DNA of 64,000 nt from Parafrigoribacterium mesophilum (lineage in GTDB: Bacteria; Actinomycetota; Actinomycetes; Actinomycetales; Microbacteriaceae), in assembly GCF_039652555.1 (NCBI RefSeq), contig NZ_JBDJAF010000001.1:186001-250000 (forward strand), given 5' to 3'. The translations under genes and the position numbers were made by a program. Of this stretch, positions 51,652 to 60,077 are shown one piece after another. How positions within the stretch are numbered: the stretch's first letter is position 1; each line of letters opens with the position of its first letter. The notes under the pieces were generated by a model that was given only the letters and a program-made list of their open reading frames with translations, was not told the DNA's origin and ran no database searches.

Positions 51652-52085
51652 TCTTCAGCTCCCTCGTGGTGGCGCTGCCAGGCACCAGAGGCGATTTCGT
51701 CCAGCGCCGTCTGTTCCTTGTGAACGTCGTCCGCGGCCACCGCTTCGGTGTGCCTGACTTCGAGCTTTTCGAGTCGGATGGCGCGCGATCGGGCGGCGTC
51801 GAAGACGGCCTGTGCCTGATCCACCTCGGTGCGAACCTCTGCGCCTACCCCCTCGAGGTCGGCAAGGGTGCTGCGAGAGGAGGCGCGGGCGGCGGCCACC
51901 GCGTGCAGCGCTGCTGTGTTCGCCACTTCGCTCAGGGTCGACCCGAGCGCGGTGCGAGCCCGCATCTGGCGAAAGTTGTTCTCACGCATCCGCCCGTTGG
52001 CGACCGCGAGTTGACTGGCCGCCTGGTCTTGCTGCAGGTGACGCAGCCGCAGCAATCCGGCAAGGGGAAACAGTCGCACCATCAC
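51648..52085 (-). CDS. fliJ: Flagellar export chaperone FliJ-like coiled-coil protein
   Basis: A 145-residue, nearly all-helical protein beginning M-M-V-R-L-F-P-L-A-G-L-L-R-L-R. The FliJ-like layout is a hydrophobic start followed by two long charged helices. It is the rotor-stalk component that works with the FliI ATPase. Identification relies on position between fliI and fliK, length and coiled-coil character more than on a signature motif. GTG start overlaps the fliI stop by 4 nt. Confidence 0.8.
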   Translation of the reverse strand: MMVRLFPLAGLLRLRHLQQDQAASQLAVANGRMRENNFRQMRARTALGSTLSEVANTAALHAVAAARASSRSTLADLEGVGAEVRTEVDQAQAVFDAARSRAIRLEKLEVRHTEAVAADDVHKEQTALDEIASGAWQRHHEGAEE

Positions 52086-53407
52086 GTACCTCCGAGCAGT
52101 CGGGTGAGAGTGTGCAGCCGCTCCCAGGCTTGATCGGCAGGTGTCTGGTCGTCCATGCGCTGCTGCAAAAAATCGTTGATTGCACTCTGGTGGGTGACAG
52201 CGGCATCCACGAGCGGATTGGTCCCCGGCTGGTAAGCGCCGACATCCAGCAGATCCTGGGCGGCGTTCCGGGCGGCAAGCACCTGTCGCAGCGAGGAGGC
52301 GATGGCGGTGCGTTCCGGAGTGTTGACCCGGGAGGCCACGCGGGACAGGGATCGTAACGCGTCGACGGAGGGAAAGTGCCCGGCAACGGCGAGCTTGCGG
52401 TCGAGCACGACGTGTCCGTCCAGCATCGATCGAGCGGAGTCGGCGATGGGTTCGTTGTGGTCGTCGCCGTCCACCAGCACGGTGTAGATGCCGGTGACGG
52501 AGCCGACCTCCCCGGTGCCGGCCCGCTCCAAGAGTTGAGCGAGCACGGAGAATGTGGACGGCGGGTATCCGCGGGTTGCCGGCGGCTCCCCCACCGAGAG
52601 GCCGATTTCGCGCTGAGCCATCGCCACTCTGGTGAGCGAGTCCATCATCAGCATTACGTCGGCCCCGCGGTCGCGGAACGACTCGGCGATGCGCGTGGCG
52701 ACGAAGGCGGCGCGCAGCCGCATGAGCGCTGGCTCGTCGGAGGTGGAGACCACGACGATCGACCGCGCGAGTCCGTCCGTGCCCAGGTCGTCTTCAAGGA
52801 ACTCACGGACTTCTCGACCTCGTTCGCCGACCAGGGCAATCACGGAAACTTGTGCGTTCGTGCCGCGCGCGATCATGGAGAGCAGGGAGGATTTGCCCAC
52901 ACCGGACCCGGCGAACAAACCCATCCTCTGCCCTTTGCCGACCGTGGTCAGCGTGTCCATGACGCGAACTCCCAGTTGCAGTGCGGTGTCGACTCTGCCG
53001 CGGTGCATCGCAGATGGTGTGTCGTGGTCCAGCGCCACCATCGCGTCCGTCTGCAACGGCCCCTTGCCGTCGATGGGCCGGCCCAGGCCGTTGAGCACTC
53101 GCCCGAACAAGCCTTCCCCCGTGGGCACTCGCAGCGGGGCACCCTTCGAGCGCACCACGTCGCCCGCCTTGATCCCGACCAGACGGCCCAGTGGCATGCA
53201 GCGCAGGCTGTCCCGGGTGGCTGCAACGACTTCGGCGTCGACACCGGGGTTCTCACCGATAGTGAGCAGGTCGCCGATCGCGCAATCCAGCCCTTCGACT
53301 GCGGCCCCGAGTCCCACGATCGAGGAGACAACGCCCACCCGTTCCGGGCGCGCCGCCACCACGGCGGCGGCGAAGTCCACCGCGCGCGGCCCCCAGGTGT
53401 CGATCAC
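52082..53407 (-). CDS. fliI: Flagellum-specific ATPase FliI
   Basis: A 441-residue F1-beta-like ATPase of the export apparatus. Walker A is G-S-G-V-G-K-S-S-L-L, Walker B the V-M-L-M-M-D-S-L-T-R region, with A-M-A-Q-R-E-I-G-L-S and P-A-T-R-G-Y-P-P-S typical of FliI rather than F1. N-terminal beta-barrel and C-terminal helical domains are present at normal length. GTG start overlaps the fliH stop by 4 nt. Confidence 0.97.
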   Translation of the reverse strand: MIDTWGPRAVDFAAAVVAARPERVGVVSSIVGLGAAVEGLDCAIGDLLTIGENPGVDAEVVAATRDSLRCMPLGRLVGIKAGDVVRSKGAPLRVPTGEGLFGRVLNGLGRPIDGKGPLQTDAMVALDHDTPSAMHRGRVDTALQLGVRVMDTLTTVGKGQRMGLFAGSGVGKSSLLSMIARGTNAQVSVIALVGERGREVREFLEDDLGTDGLARSIVVVSTSDEPALMRLRAAFVATRIAESFRDRGADVMLMMDSLTRVAMAQREIGLSVGEPPATRGYPPSTFSVLAQLLERAGTGEVGSVTGIYTVLVDGDDHNEPIADSARSMLDGHVVLDRKLAVAGHFPSVDALRSLSRVASRVNTPERTAIASSLRQVLAARNAAQDLLDVGAYQPGTNPLVDAAVTHQSAINDFLQQRMDDQTPADQAWERLHTLTRLLGGT

Positions 53408-54003
53408 TGTGCACCCGCCAACGCCGACTTCGCACGCGCGAGTGCGGTGCCGATGCGCGCGTCGACGAAACCATCCGGTAGCTCCGCGATGGCGTCGCCG
53501 CGATTCAACTGTGGATCCGGTAGGAAGGTGAGATCGTGACGCAGTTGCAATTCGTCGGCTAACAGCTCCAAATCATCCGGATTCATCCGCACCAGCGGTG
53601 TGACGGAGTTGATCGGCTGCATTGTCGCGCGGGTCAACGCCGCCCGCGCCGAGCCCTCCTCGTCACACAGTTCATGTCCGACGACGGCTTCGGCCAGTTC
53701 CAGTGCGGATGCGACGAGAACGTCTTGCGAGTCGGACACGACGGGAAGTACTGCGGCGTTCACTGCGGCAGTTGCCGCAGCCAGAACGTCGATGGCCCGG
53801 TCGAGCTGCGCCTGCCGTTGCCGTTCGAGACGGTCGTGCTCTGCCCTCAGTTCAGTGCGCAACGCATCCGTGGTGGCCGCTGCGGCACGCAGCCCCGCGG
53901 CGTATCCGGCGGCGTGGCCGCGAACCTCGCCTCGGCTGCGGTTGGAGCCGAGGTCGCCGGCCAGCAGGACTGGGTACTCGGCGAGTGAGAACTCAGCTGA
54001 CAT
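53404..54003 (-). CDS. fliH: Flagellar assembly protein FliH-like
   Basis: A 199-residue protein, helical in the first half (A-A-G-Y-A-A-G-L-R-A-A-A; long R/E/Q-rich helix) with a V-ATPase E-subunit-like second half (L-V-R-M-N-P-D-D-L-E-L-L; D-A-R-I-G-T-A-L). This matches FliH, the regulator of FliI. Support also comes from its place between fliG and fliI. The ATG lies 11 nt inside the fliG 3' end. Confidence 0.85.
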   Translation of the reverse strand: MSAEFSLAEYPVLLAGDLGSNRSRGEVRGHAAGYAAGLRAAAATTDALRTELRAEHDRLERQRQAQLDRAIDVLAAATAAVNAAVLPVVSDSQDVLVASALELAEAVVGHELCDEEGSARAALTRATMQPINSVTPLVRMNPDDLELLADELQLRHDLTFLPDPQLNRGDAIAELPDGFVDARIGTALARAKSALAGAQ

Positions 54004-55012
54004 ATTCGTCCTCGTCTCCGCGCTGCACCCGGATGGCGCCCTTGGCTTCCAGCTCCCGGATCGACTTCACGATCTCGGCGCGGGCGTCTTCGACCTGCGA
54101 GACCCGGGCCGGGCCCATGGTCTTGACCTCTTCGTCGAGGAATTCGCGGTTGCGTTCGGAAAGGTTCTTGCGGATGGTCTCGATCACCGCTTCGGACGAG
54201 CCCTTCATCGCCAGCGCCAACACGGTGGGGTCGATGCCGTGCAACACCTGCTGCACGTCGCGGGCGTCGAGCTTGACGATGTCGGCGAAGGTGAGCATCC
54301 GGGAGCGCACTTCCTCCGCCAGTTCCGGGTCCCGCTGGTCGAGGGCTTCCAGCAGTGCTCGCTCTACGGCGACGTCGGCACGGTTGATGATGTCCACCAG
54401 GGGCTGCACTCCCCCGACGACTTCGACCGGTCCGCGCGGTGCCACCACGGCACCGGCGCGCAGTTTGAGAGTTTCGGCGACCACGCGCACCGCCTCGGGG
54501 GTGGCGGAGCCCATCGTGGCGATGCTCTGCGCAACGTCGGTGCGCAGGCTGCCCTCGAGGCCGGCGATCACCGAGGAAGCGTGCTCGGGACGCAGGTGCG
54601 CCAGCACCAGTGCGATGGTCTGCGGCAGTTCACCGTCCAGCAGAGTGAGCACCTGGCCGGGCTCGGCGGCGTCGAGGAACTCGAATGCTTTGCCAGCCAT
54701 TGACGAGGCCAACCGGCTCATCACCCCGGCCGCCTTCTCGGCGCCGAATGAGGCCTCGAGCAATTCGACGGCGAAGTCCCGGCCGCCGCGCGGATGCACA
54801 CGGCCCTGCAGCGCCATGGTGTGGAATTCCGTGAGGGCGCGGCTGGCGACATCCGCGTCCACGCGCCGCAGACGGACGATTTCCGCCGCAATCTCGTCCG
54901 CCTCGGATTCGGAAAACTGCTTCATGACCTCGGCGGCACGCTCATGGTGCATGTTCATCAACACCACGGCCACCTTCTGGGTGCCGGTCAGCTCTTCTTT
55001 GACGTCGGGCAT
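53993..55012 (-). CDS. fliG: Flagellar motor switch protein FliG
   Basis: A 339-residue rotor protein. N-terminal domain: L-T-G-T-Q-K-V-A-V-V-L-M. Middle domain has the E-H-P-like Q-T-I-A-L-V-L-A-H-L-R-P-E-H-A-S. The C-terminal torque helix has charged residues spaced as in FliG (A-M-K-G-S-S-E-A-V-I-E-T-I-R-K-N-L-S-E-R). It binds FliF, FliM and contacts MotA. Start shares one base with the fliF stop (TGATG). Confidence 0.97.
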   Translation of the reverse strand: MPDVKEELTGTQKVAVVLMNMHHERAAEVMKQFSESEADEIAAEIVRLRRVDADVASRALTEFHTMALQGRVHPRGGRDFAVELLEASFGAEKAAGVMSRLASSMAGKAFEFLDAAEPGQVLTLLDGELPQTIALVLAHLRPEHASSVIAGLEGSLRTDVAQSIATMGSATPEAVRVVAETLKLRAGAVVAPRGPVEVVGGVQPLVDIINRADVAVERALLEALDQRDPELAEEVRSRMLTFADIVKLDARDVQQVLHGIDPTVLALAMKGSSEAVIETIRKNLSERNREFLDEEVKTMGPARVSQVEDARAEIVKSIRELEAKGAIRVQRGDEDEYVS

Positions 55013-56631
55013 CAGACGGGCTGCCTGTCATCCATCAGGCCGCGCAGGAAGTCGGCCATCTTCTCCGGGTCGTTGCCAGCAAGGAGGTCGATGTCGGCGC
55101 GGGTGCGGTCCAGTTCGCTCGGGCCGGAGGCGTTCGGGTCGGGCTCGGCGGCGGAAATTCCGGCAGGCGGCTCCATTTCTGCCGGCGCCAGACGCGGCGG
55201 CAGCCCGGCCGGGCGCATCGGAGCTTCGAGCACCTCCCTGGCCTCGACCAGTTCGGCGAGGTCGATGGCCTCGCGCTTCTGCCGCTTGGAGAAGCGGGCG
55301 TACGCAATCAGGCCGAGAATGAAGATAAGCACCGCACCGCCAGCCATGATGCCGGTGCGTAGCAGGTTGGACTGCGCTTCGGAGGCGGCGGCCTCCTTGC
55401 TGGCGTTGAGCGCAGCGGCGGCTTCCGCGGCTCGGCTGTTGTCGAAGTTCACCACTTTGACGGCGACCTGGTCGCCGCGTTCCGTGCTGATTCCGGCGGC
55501 GGAGGACACCAGTGCGGTGATGGCCGGCACATCGAGATTCTTCGCCACGGCGGCGTTAACAGCCACAGACACGGTTTGGCGTTTCACCGATCCCGCGGGG
55601 ATGGTCCGCGATTCGGTGACCTTGTTCACTGCGTTGTTCTTGGTGACACTCTCGGAGGCGGTGCCGCCCGCATCACCGGTAGGGGCGGGAACTGCGATGT
55701 TGTCCGGACCGAGAACGCCCGTGGCGCTGCCGGCGGAACCCTGCACGCTCTGCTTGCTCGTGGCCTCGTTGAGCGCCGGCGCCCCTTCCGGTGTGGTGAA
55801 TGATTCCTCGGTGCGCACCGCGGATTCCTGGTCCATGTCGGCGGCCACAACCACGGTCGCGTTGCCGGAGCCCACCACCCGGTCAAGCATGGTCTGCACC
55901 GCCGTGCGCACCCGCTCTTCGTAGTCGGTGGCACCGGCGCTGGCGGCATCGGCGGCGTCGCCGCCCACGACCGAGAGCACGTTACCCTTGGCGTCGATCA
56001 CGGCGACGTCGGTGGGGGCCATTCCTTCGACCGACGCGGAGGTGAGGTGCACAATGGCCTGCACCTGTTCGCGGCTGAGAGTCACGCCGTTCTTCGTGTC
56101 GATGAACACCGAGGCGGTCGGGTCGGCGACCTTGGACACGAACACGGTCTTTTCGGGGATCGCGAGGTGCACGGAAGCGGCCTTGACCCCATCCAGGGAG
56201 GCGATGGTGGACGCGAGTTCGCCTTCCATAGCGCGCTTGTAAGTGACGGACTGCTGGAACTCCGAGGAGGTCACCCCCATCTTGTCCAAGAGCGAATACC
56301 CACCGGTGGTCGACGCGGGAATCCCTGCCGCCGCAGACTTCATCCGTTCGTCGTACACCTTGTCCTCGGGCACGAGGATGGTACCGCCGCCTTCGGTGAT
56401 CTGATAGGGCACGCCGTCGGTTCGCAGCTGCTCCACGATCGCGCTGGCATCCGCGGCCGCCAGTCCGGAGAACAGCGGGCTATAGGACGGCTTGAGTGCC
56501 CAGGTCGCAAAAGCCGTGATGCCCAGCACGAGCACGGCGATGCCGATGACGGCGATGGTGCGCTGCGCGATGGAGAACTTGCCGATGGTGCCGGCGAAGC
56601 GCCCGAAGGCTGAGGTGATCTGACGGACCAT
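55012..56631 (-). CDS. fliF: Flagellar MS-ring protein FliF
   Basis: A 539-residue MS-ring subunit with a membrane helix near residue 25-45 and a second near residue 435-455. Between them are the ring-building motifs: P-L-F-S-G-L-A-A-A-D-A-S-A-I-V, G-Y-S-L-L-D-K-M-G and S-V-H-L-A-I-P-E-K. The cytoplasmic tail ends D-P-E-K-M-A-D-F-L-R-G-L-M, the FliG-binding peptide. Start shares one base with the fliE stop. Confidence 0.97.
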   Translation of the reverse strand: MVRQITSAFGRFAGTIGKFSIAQRTIAVIGIAVLVLGITAFATWALKPSYSPLFSGLAAADASAIVEQLRTDGVPYQITEGGGTILVPEDKVYDERMKSAAAGIPASTTGGYSLLDKMGVTSSEFQQSVTYKRAMEGELASTIASLDGVKAASVHLAIPEKTVFVSKVADPTASVFIDTKNGVTLSREQVQAIVHLTSASVEGMAPTDVAVIDAKGNVLSVVGGDAADAASAGATDYEERVRTAVQTMLDRVVGSGNATVVVAADMDQESAVRTEESFTTPEGAPALNEATSKQSVQGSAGSATGVLGPDNIAVPAPTGDAGGTASESVTKNNAVNKVTESRTIPAGSVKRQTVSVAVNAAVAKNLDVPAITALVSSAAGISTERGDQVAVKVVNFDNSRAAEAAAALNASKEAAASEAQSNLLRTGIMAGGAVLIFILGLIAYARFSKRQKREAIDLAELVEAREVLEAPMRPAGLPPRLAPAEMEPPAGISAAEPDPNASGPSELDRTRADIDLLAGNDPEKMADFLRGLMDDRQPV

Positions 56632-56939
56632 CAGGCCTGCATCCGCATGATCTCGGTGAACGCATCAACGGCCTTGTTGCGCACGGCGGCGACCAGTTCG
56701 AGCGAGACCTGGGCGCGCGTGGAGGCGAGCACGGCGGAGTGGATGTCGTTCAGGTTGCCGGTGACGGCCTGAATGGCAAGCGTGTCCGAGGTGGACTGCA
56801 GCTGCTGCAGGTTGTCAACGGCACCACCGAGCACGTTCGAGAAAGCAGATCCATCGGTGGTCGCGATGTTGCCCACCGGCGGCAGGTAACCGGTGCCGGC
56901 CACACCCTGCACGGAACCGACAGAAGGGATGGCGATCAT
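56631..56939 (-). CDS. fliE: Flagellar hook-basal body protein FliE
   Basis: A 102-residue protein connecting MS ring and rod. F-S-N-V-L-G-G-A-V-D-N-L-Q-Q-L-Q and the C-terminal pattern A-Q-V-S-L-E-L-V-A-A-V-R-N-K-A-V-D-A-F-T-E-I-M-R-M are diagnostic. Its ATG overlaps the flgC stop by 4 nt. Confidence 0.95.
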   Translation of the reverse strand: MIAIPSVGSVQGVAGTGYLPPVGNIATTDGSAFSNVLGGAVDNLQQLQSTSDTLAIQAVTGNLNDIHSAVLASTRAQVSLELVAAVRNKAVDAFTEIMRMQA

Positions 56940-57328
56940 GAGCGTCCAATCTGCAGTGCCGCTTGGTAGATTTCCTTGGCCCGGTCCACGACTGACGCAT
57001 TGGCCTGGTAGCCGCGTTGCGCGAGGATCAACTGGCCCATTTGGGCAGCCATGTCGATGTCGGGGTAGCGCACGTAACCGTTCTCATCGGCGAGCGGATG
57101 GTCCGGCTCGTACACGAGGCGGCCTTCTGGATCGCCTTCTGCCGTGCCGGCGACATACACGCCGCTGTTGCCTTGGCCTTCTTGGGCGATCACGTAGCGG
57201 GCCTGGAACGCGGTGCCGTTGGTGGCGCTGACGGTGTTCAGGTTCGCCAGGTTGTCCGAGACGGCGTCCAGCCACTTGCGGTGCACCGTCAGCGCGGTGC
57301 CGGCGATGCCGATCGCGTCCAGGGGCAT
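56936..57328 (-). CDS. flgC: Flagellar basal-body rod protein FlgC
   Basis: A 130-residue rod protein. N-terminal I-A-G-T-A-L-T-V-H-R-K-W-L-D-A-V-S-D-N-L-A-N-L-N-T; middle E-P-D-H-P-L-A-D-E-N-G-Y-V; C-terminal L-I-L-A-Q-R-G-Y-Q-A-N-A-S. The start shares one base with the flgB stop (TAATG). Confidence 0.95.
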   Translation of the reverse strand: MPLDAIGIAGTALTVHRKWLDAVSDNLANLNTVSATNGTAFQARYVIAQEGQGNSGVYVAGTAEGDPEGRLVYEPDHPLADENGYVRYPDIDMAAQMGQLILAQRGYQANASVVDRAKEIYQAALQIGRS

Positions 57329-57669
57329 TAGTTGGTCCTCATTGCCGTGCGCATCCGGGACACCTGGTCGTCCATCGCTCTGGCTGCGAACTGGTACCGC
57401 AACACCGTGTCGATATTGGACAGCGTCTCCGTATCGAGATTGACGTTGTTGCCGTCCAGCCGCGTGGGCTCGAGAGAGCGTTGGGTCGTGGGCACGACGT
57501 GACCGCTGCCGGCTTTCACAGATCGGGCAAGAGCGTCTTCGAAGGCAACCCGTTTGGCGTGGTAGCCGGGAGTGTTGACGTTGGCGATGTTATTGGCGAT
57601 CGCCGACTGTCGCTGAGAAAGCCCGTCCAGTGCGCTCGTCAACGCAACGGAGGTCACGGAATCCAACAC
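57328..57669 (-). CDS. flgB: Flagellar basal-body rod protein FlgB
   Basis: A 113-residue rod protein. It contains L-D-G-L-S-Q-R-Q-S-A-I-A-N-N-I-A-N-V-N-T and the tail L-R-Y-Q-F-A-A-R-A-M. The frame reaches a GTG at 57684, but GTG 57669 has AAGAGG 6 nt upstream and gives the expected M-L-D-S-V-T N-terminus. A FliA-type promoter lies 79-105 nt upstream, so this is likely the first gene of the long basal-body/export operon. Confidence 0.93.
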   Translation of the reverse strand: MLDSVTSVALTSALDGLSQRQSAIANNIANVNTPGYHAKRVAFEDALARSVKAGSGHVVPTTQRSLEPTRLDGNNVNLDTETLSNIDTVLRYQFAARAMDDQVSRMRTAMRTN

Positions 57670-57747
57670 AACTTGCCTCTTCACAATGAAAGGTGCGGTC
57701 GGCCGATCCGTGGCCTTCGAAGACGAGCTATCCGTGCTCTCTAGTAC

Positions 57748-57774
57748 CTATCGGCACTCTGCTCGCTGCGGTAA
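57748..57774 (-). promoter_or_regulatory. Candidate FliA (sigma-28) promoter for the flgB operon
   Basis: Minus strand TTAC (57774-57771), 15-nt spacer, GCCGATAG (57755-57748). The leader to flgB would be about 70 nt. Confidence 0.7.
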
Positions 57775-57797
57775 GTAGCTCTCCTACAATCCGCGTC

Positions 57798-57861
57798 AGC
57801 GGGTCCGAGCGCGAGCGTCAGCGGGTCGAGTGCGAGCGTCAGCGCGAGCGTATCGAAACCC
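57798..57861. repeat. 21/22-bp tandem repeat with GCGAGCGTATCGAAACCC tail
   Basis: Units AGCGGGTCCGAGCGCGAGCGTC, a 21-bp variant, and a third ending in GCGAGCGTATCGAAACCC. The last segment resembles dispersed intergenic repeats common in actinobacteria. It lies between the FliT-like gene and the flgB promoter. Confidence 0.7.
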
Positions 57862-57891
57862 AGTACTCGACATCGCCGACACCTCTACCCC

Positions 57892-58194
57892 TCAGCTTGT
57901 AACGTCGAGGTACACCGACCGGCCGTCGCTGCGGCGGGACGGCACAGAGCGCAGCACTGCCAGGTGTTGGCCCACGGTCCGCTGCTCATTCTGCAGGCGT
58001 TCGATCTCATCGCGTTGCGCGGCCAGAATCTCTCGCGCGCGGTCTTCGAGGTGTGCCGGAATGGGTCCGAGCCGTTCGGGTCCGACCCAGGGGGCCGCGG
58101 CTGACGCGCCCCGATCGGCGGGACGCGCTCCGGGAGCGAGCGCTGCTTCCATTACGGCCAGGATCTCCTCCCAGCGGCCGGAGTGGCTAGGCAA
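57892..58194 (-). CDS. Small helical protein in FliT position (possible flagellar chaperone)
   Basis: A 100-residue protein if started at TTG 58194, which overlaps the fliS stop, or 86 residues from ATG 58152. TTG is favoured because the helix S-G-R-W-E-E-I-L-A-V-M-E-A-A-L would otherwise be cut. After a Pro/Ala linker comes a long charged helix (R-A-R-E-I-L-A-A-Q-R-D-E-I-E-R-L-Q-N-E-Q). Position directly after fliS is that of fliT, the FliD chaperone, and helical content fits, but there is no decisive motif. Confidence 0.65.
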   Translation of the reverse strand: MPSHSGRWEEILAVMEAALAPGARPADRGASAAAPWVGPERLGPIPAHLEDRAREILAAQRDEIERLQNEQRTVGQHLAVLRSVPSRRSDGRSVYLDVTS

Positions 58195-58618
58195 TGTCCA
58201 GCCGTCCGCCGACCGAGCCAGAAGCGTTGTGGGTAGTGAGCTCCCCCGCCGCCTCATACCAGGCGGTGCGCAGCGGCTCCAGCAGTGTGATGCATTCCCG
58301 GGTACGTTCGACGTCGCGTCGCACGTTGGCCGCGATCAGTGCGTTTGACACGTAGGTGTAAAGACCGAACAGTCCCGGCCCGCCGTCCCACGCATCTACC
58401 TTCAGAGACGATGTGAGCTCGGCGATGATCGCCTGCGCGTGCAACAGGTTCTCGGATGCCACGGGCCAGATCTGCGACACCTGTGCCGCTTCGGCCCGGT
58501 TCAGATCGACGAGCAGCCGGTCGTACAGCATCGTGAGCAGTCGAACCGGCGTCGCGGACAGGATGGCATCCCGGTTGTATTGAGAACGCTTCGCGCTGAT
58601 GCTCGCCATCGTTGCCAT
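58187..58618 (-). CDS. fliS: Flagellin export chaperone FliS
   Basis: A 143-residue four-helix protein that holds the flagellin C-terminus before export. Diagnostic segments are S-Q-Y-N-R-D-A-I-L-S-A-T-P-V-R-L-L-T-M-L-Y-D-R-L and G-L-F-G-L-Y-T-Y-V-S-N-A-L-I-A-A-N. GGAG lies 8 nt before the ATG, and only 3 nt separate it from the fliD stop. Confidence 0.95.
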   Translation of the reverse strand: MATMASISAKRSQYNRDAILSATPVRLLTMLYDRLLVDLNRAEAAQVSQIWPVASENLLHAQAIIAELTSSLKVDAWDGGPGLFGLYTYVSNALIAANVRRDVERTRECITLLEPLRTAWYEAAGELTTHNASGSVGGRLDIA

Positions 58619-58621
58619 GGA

Positions 58622-59944
58622 TTACGCTCCGCTCGTCGGTAGGCCGGCCAGCTGCGACGTCAGCCAGGATGATTGGGAGTTCATCTTGCTCAGTTGCACC
58701 TCAAGAGCCGAATATGTTCGCTCCAGTGAGGCGCGCCGGGTCGCTAGCCGACCGTCCCAATCCTCAATCTGATTGTTCATGTCGGTGACCAGACCCTGCC
58801 GGCCCTTGATCTGGCTGGTGATCTGCCCGTCGTATTTGTCGGATGCCGCGGCAGCCGCCACCTGGAGGCGCGACGAAATCTCCTGCACCGCGGCCTGAGT
58901 CGCGGTCGGGTCAGCCGCCAATGCAGCGGCAAACTTGTCGGCGTCGAATTCCATCGTGCCATCACGGGTAATACTGATTCCGAACTCGGACGGCGATTTG
59001 CCGTTCACGGGCGCCGACGCGGCAGAGAGGATCCTCTGTTCTACGTCCCGCACGGTGCTCTCTCCCGTGAAGACGCCGCCCGATACCTTCGGGGCCCCAC
59101 TGGCATCCGTGGAGTTGGTCACCGCGGTCTTCGTGGAGATGTAGGCCAGCACGCCGTTGACGGAGTCGACGAGACTCTTGGCGGTCGAGCTGATGGAGGC
59201 GTCGTCGCGAGCTACCGTGACGGTGATCGGGTCCACGGATGTTGCGGACACGGTGACCGAGACGCCTGGCAGCAAGTTCGAAAAAGTATTGGTGGTCGAC
59301 GTGATCGGCGTATTGCCCCACAACGTGACTTGGGCGTCCTGGGCAGTTCGAAACTCGGTGAGCGTCGCTGCTGTGCCCGAAACCGTAAACGCTCCGTCAG
59401 CGCCGGTCTTGGCGGCCGTGAGCTGTACCCGATACTGGGTTTGGCCGGTGCCTGGATCGGTGCCAGCCGCGACCTTGATCGCCGCAACCCCAACGCCGGC
59501 GGAATTGATTGCGGATACGACATCGTCAAGCGAGGTAGAGGCAGCCGTGATTGTTGTAGCTGTACCATCCGCAGCAGTGATGGTGAGGCTCGTGTCGGGC
59601 CAGCTGAGCATTGGATCGGACAGGGACACCTGCGACTGTGCCAGTCGATCGACGACTACGTCGATCGAACCAGCAGTCGCGCCCAAACCAACGGATGCGG
59701 TGAGTGTCGTGGAGCTGCTTGTTGCCGTATAGAGGTCCGACGCCGTGGGTTTGGCAGTCTTAGCGGCGAGCGTTGCGAGTTCGGCAACCTTGCTGTTGAG
59801 CCCTTGGAGGGCGCTGATCATGCCCTGGGTTGCGGAGACTTTGTTCTTCAGAAGAGTCTGCGGAGCAGCTTCCACCTGCATGAGCGAGTTGATGAGGGAC
59901 GTTGTGTCCAGTCCGCTGACGAGTCCGTCGATGGCCATTGACAT
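58622..59944 (-). CDS. fliD: Flagellar filament cap protein FliD
   Basis: A 440-residue cap protein (HAP2). The start I-D-G-L-V-S-G-L-D-T-T-S-L-I matches the family, with an S/T/V-rich surface region in the middle. C-terminal D0 helices include D-M-N-N-Q-I-E-D-W-D-G-R-L and V-Q-L-S-K-M-N-S-Q-S-S-W-L. AAGGAG lies about 8 nt before the ATG. A strong hairpin separates it from fliC upstream. Confidence 0.95.
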   Translation of the reverse strand: MSMAIDGLVSGLDTTSLINSLMQVEAAPQTLLKNKVSATQGMISALQGLNSKVAELATLAAKTAKPTASDLYTATSSSTTLTASVGLGATAGSIDVVVDRLAQSQVSLSDPMLSWPDTSLTITAADGTATTITAASTSLDDVVSAINSAGVGVAAIKVAAGTDPGTGQTQYRVQLTAAKTGADGAFTVSGTAATLTEFRTAQDAQVTLWGNTPITSTTNTFSNLLPGVSVTVSATSVDPITVTVARDDASISSTAKSLVDSVNGVLAYISTKTAVTNSTDASGAPKVSGGVFTGESTVRDVEQRILSAASAPVNGKSPSEFGISITRDGTMEFDADKFAAALAADPTATQAAVQEISSRLQVAAAAASDKYDGQITSQIKGRQGLVTDMNNQIEDWDGRLATRRASLERTYSALEVQLSKMNSQSSWLTSQLAGLPTSGA

Positions 59945-59997
59945 GCCGCTGCTCCTTCGCTCGTGTTTGCTCAGTGTTCAGTTGGTAGAGGTACGGA

Positions 59998-60055
59998 ATG
60001 CCTGACGGCGACCGAGAGGCGAGGTCCAGGTCGTCCCTCGGTCGCCATCAGGCAT
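59998..60055 (-). terminator. Long inverted repeat downstream of fliC
   Basis: Arms 59998-60016 and 60037-60055 make a 19-bp stem with a single G-U-type mismatch and a 20-nt loop. It lies 23 nt after the fliC stop and before fliD, so it should end or protect the flagellin mRNA. Confidence 0.8.
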
Positions 60056-60077
60056 TGTCCACAGTTCAGCTGCCCGC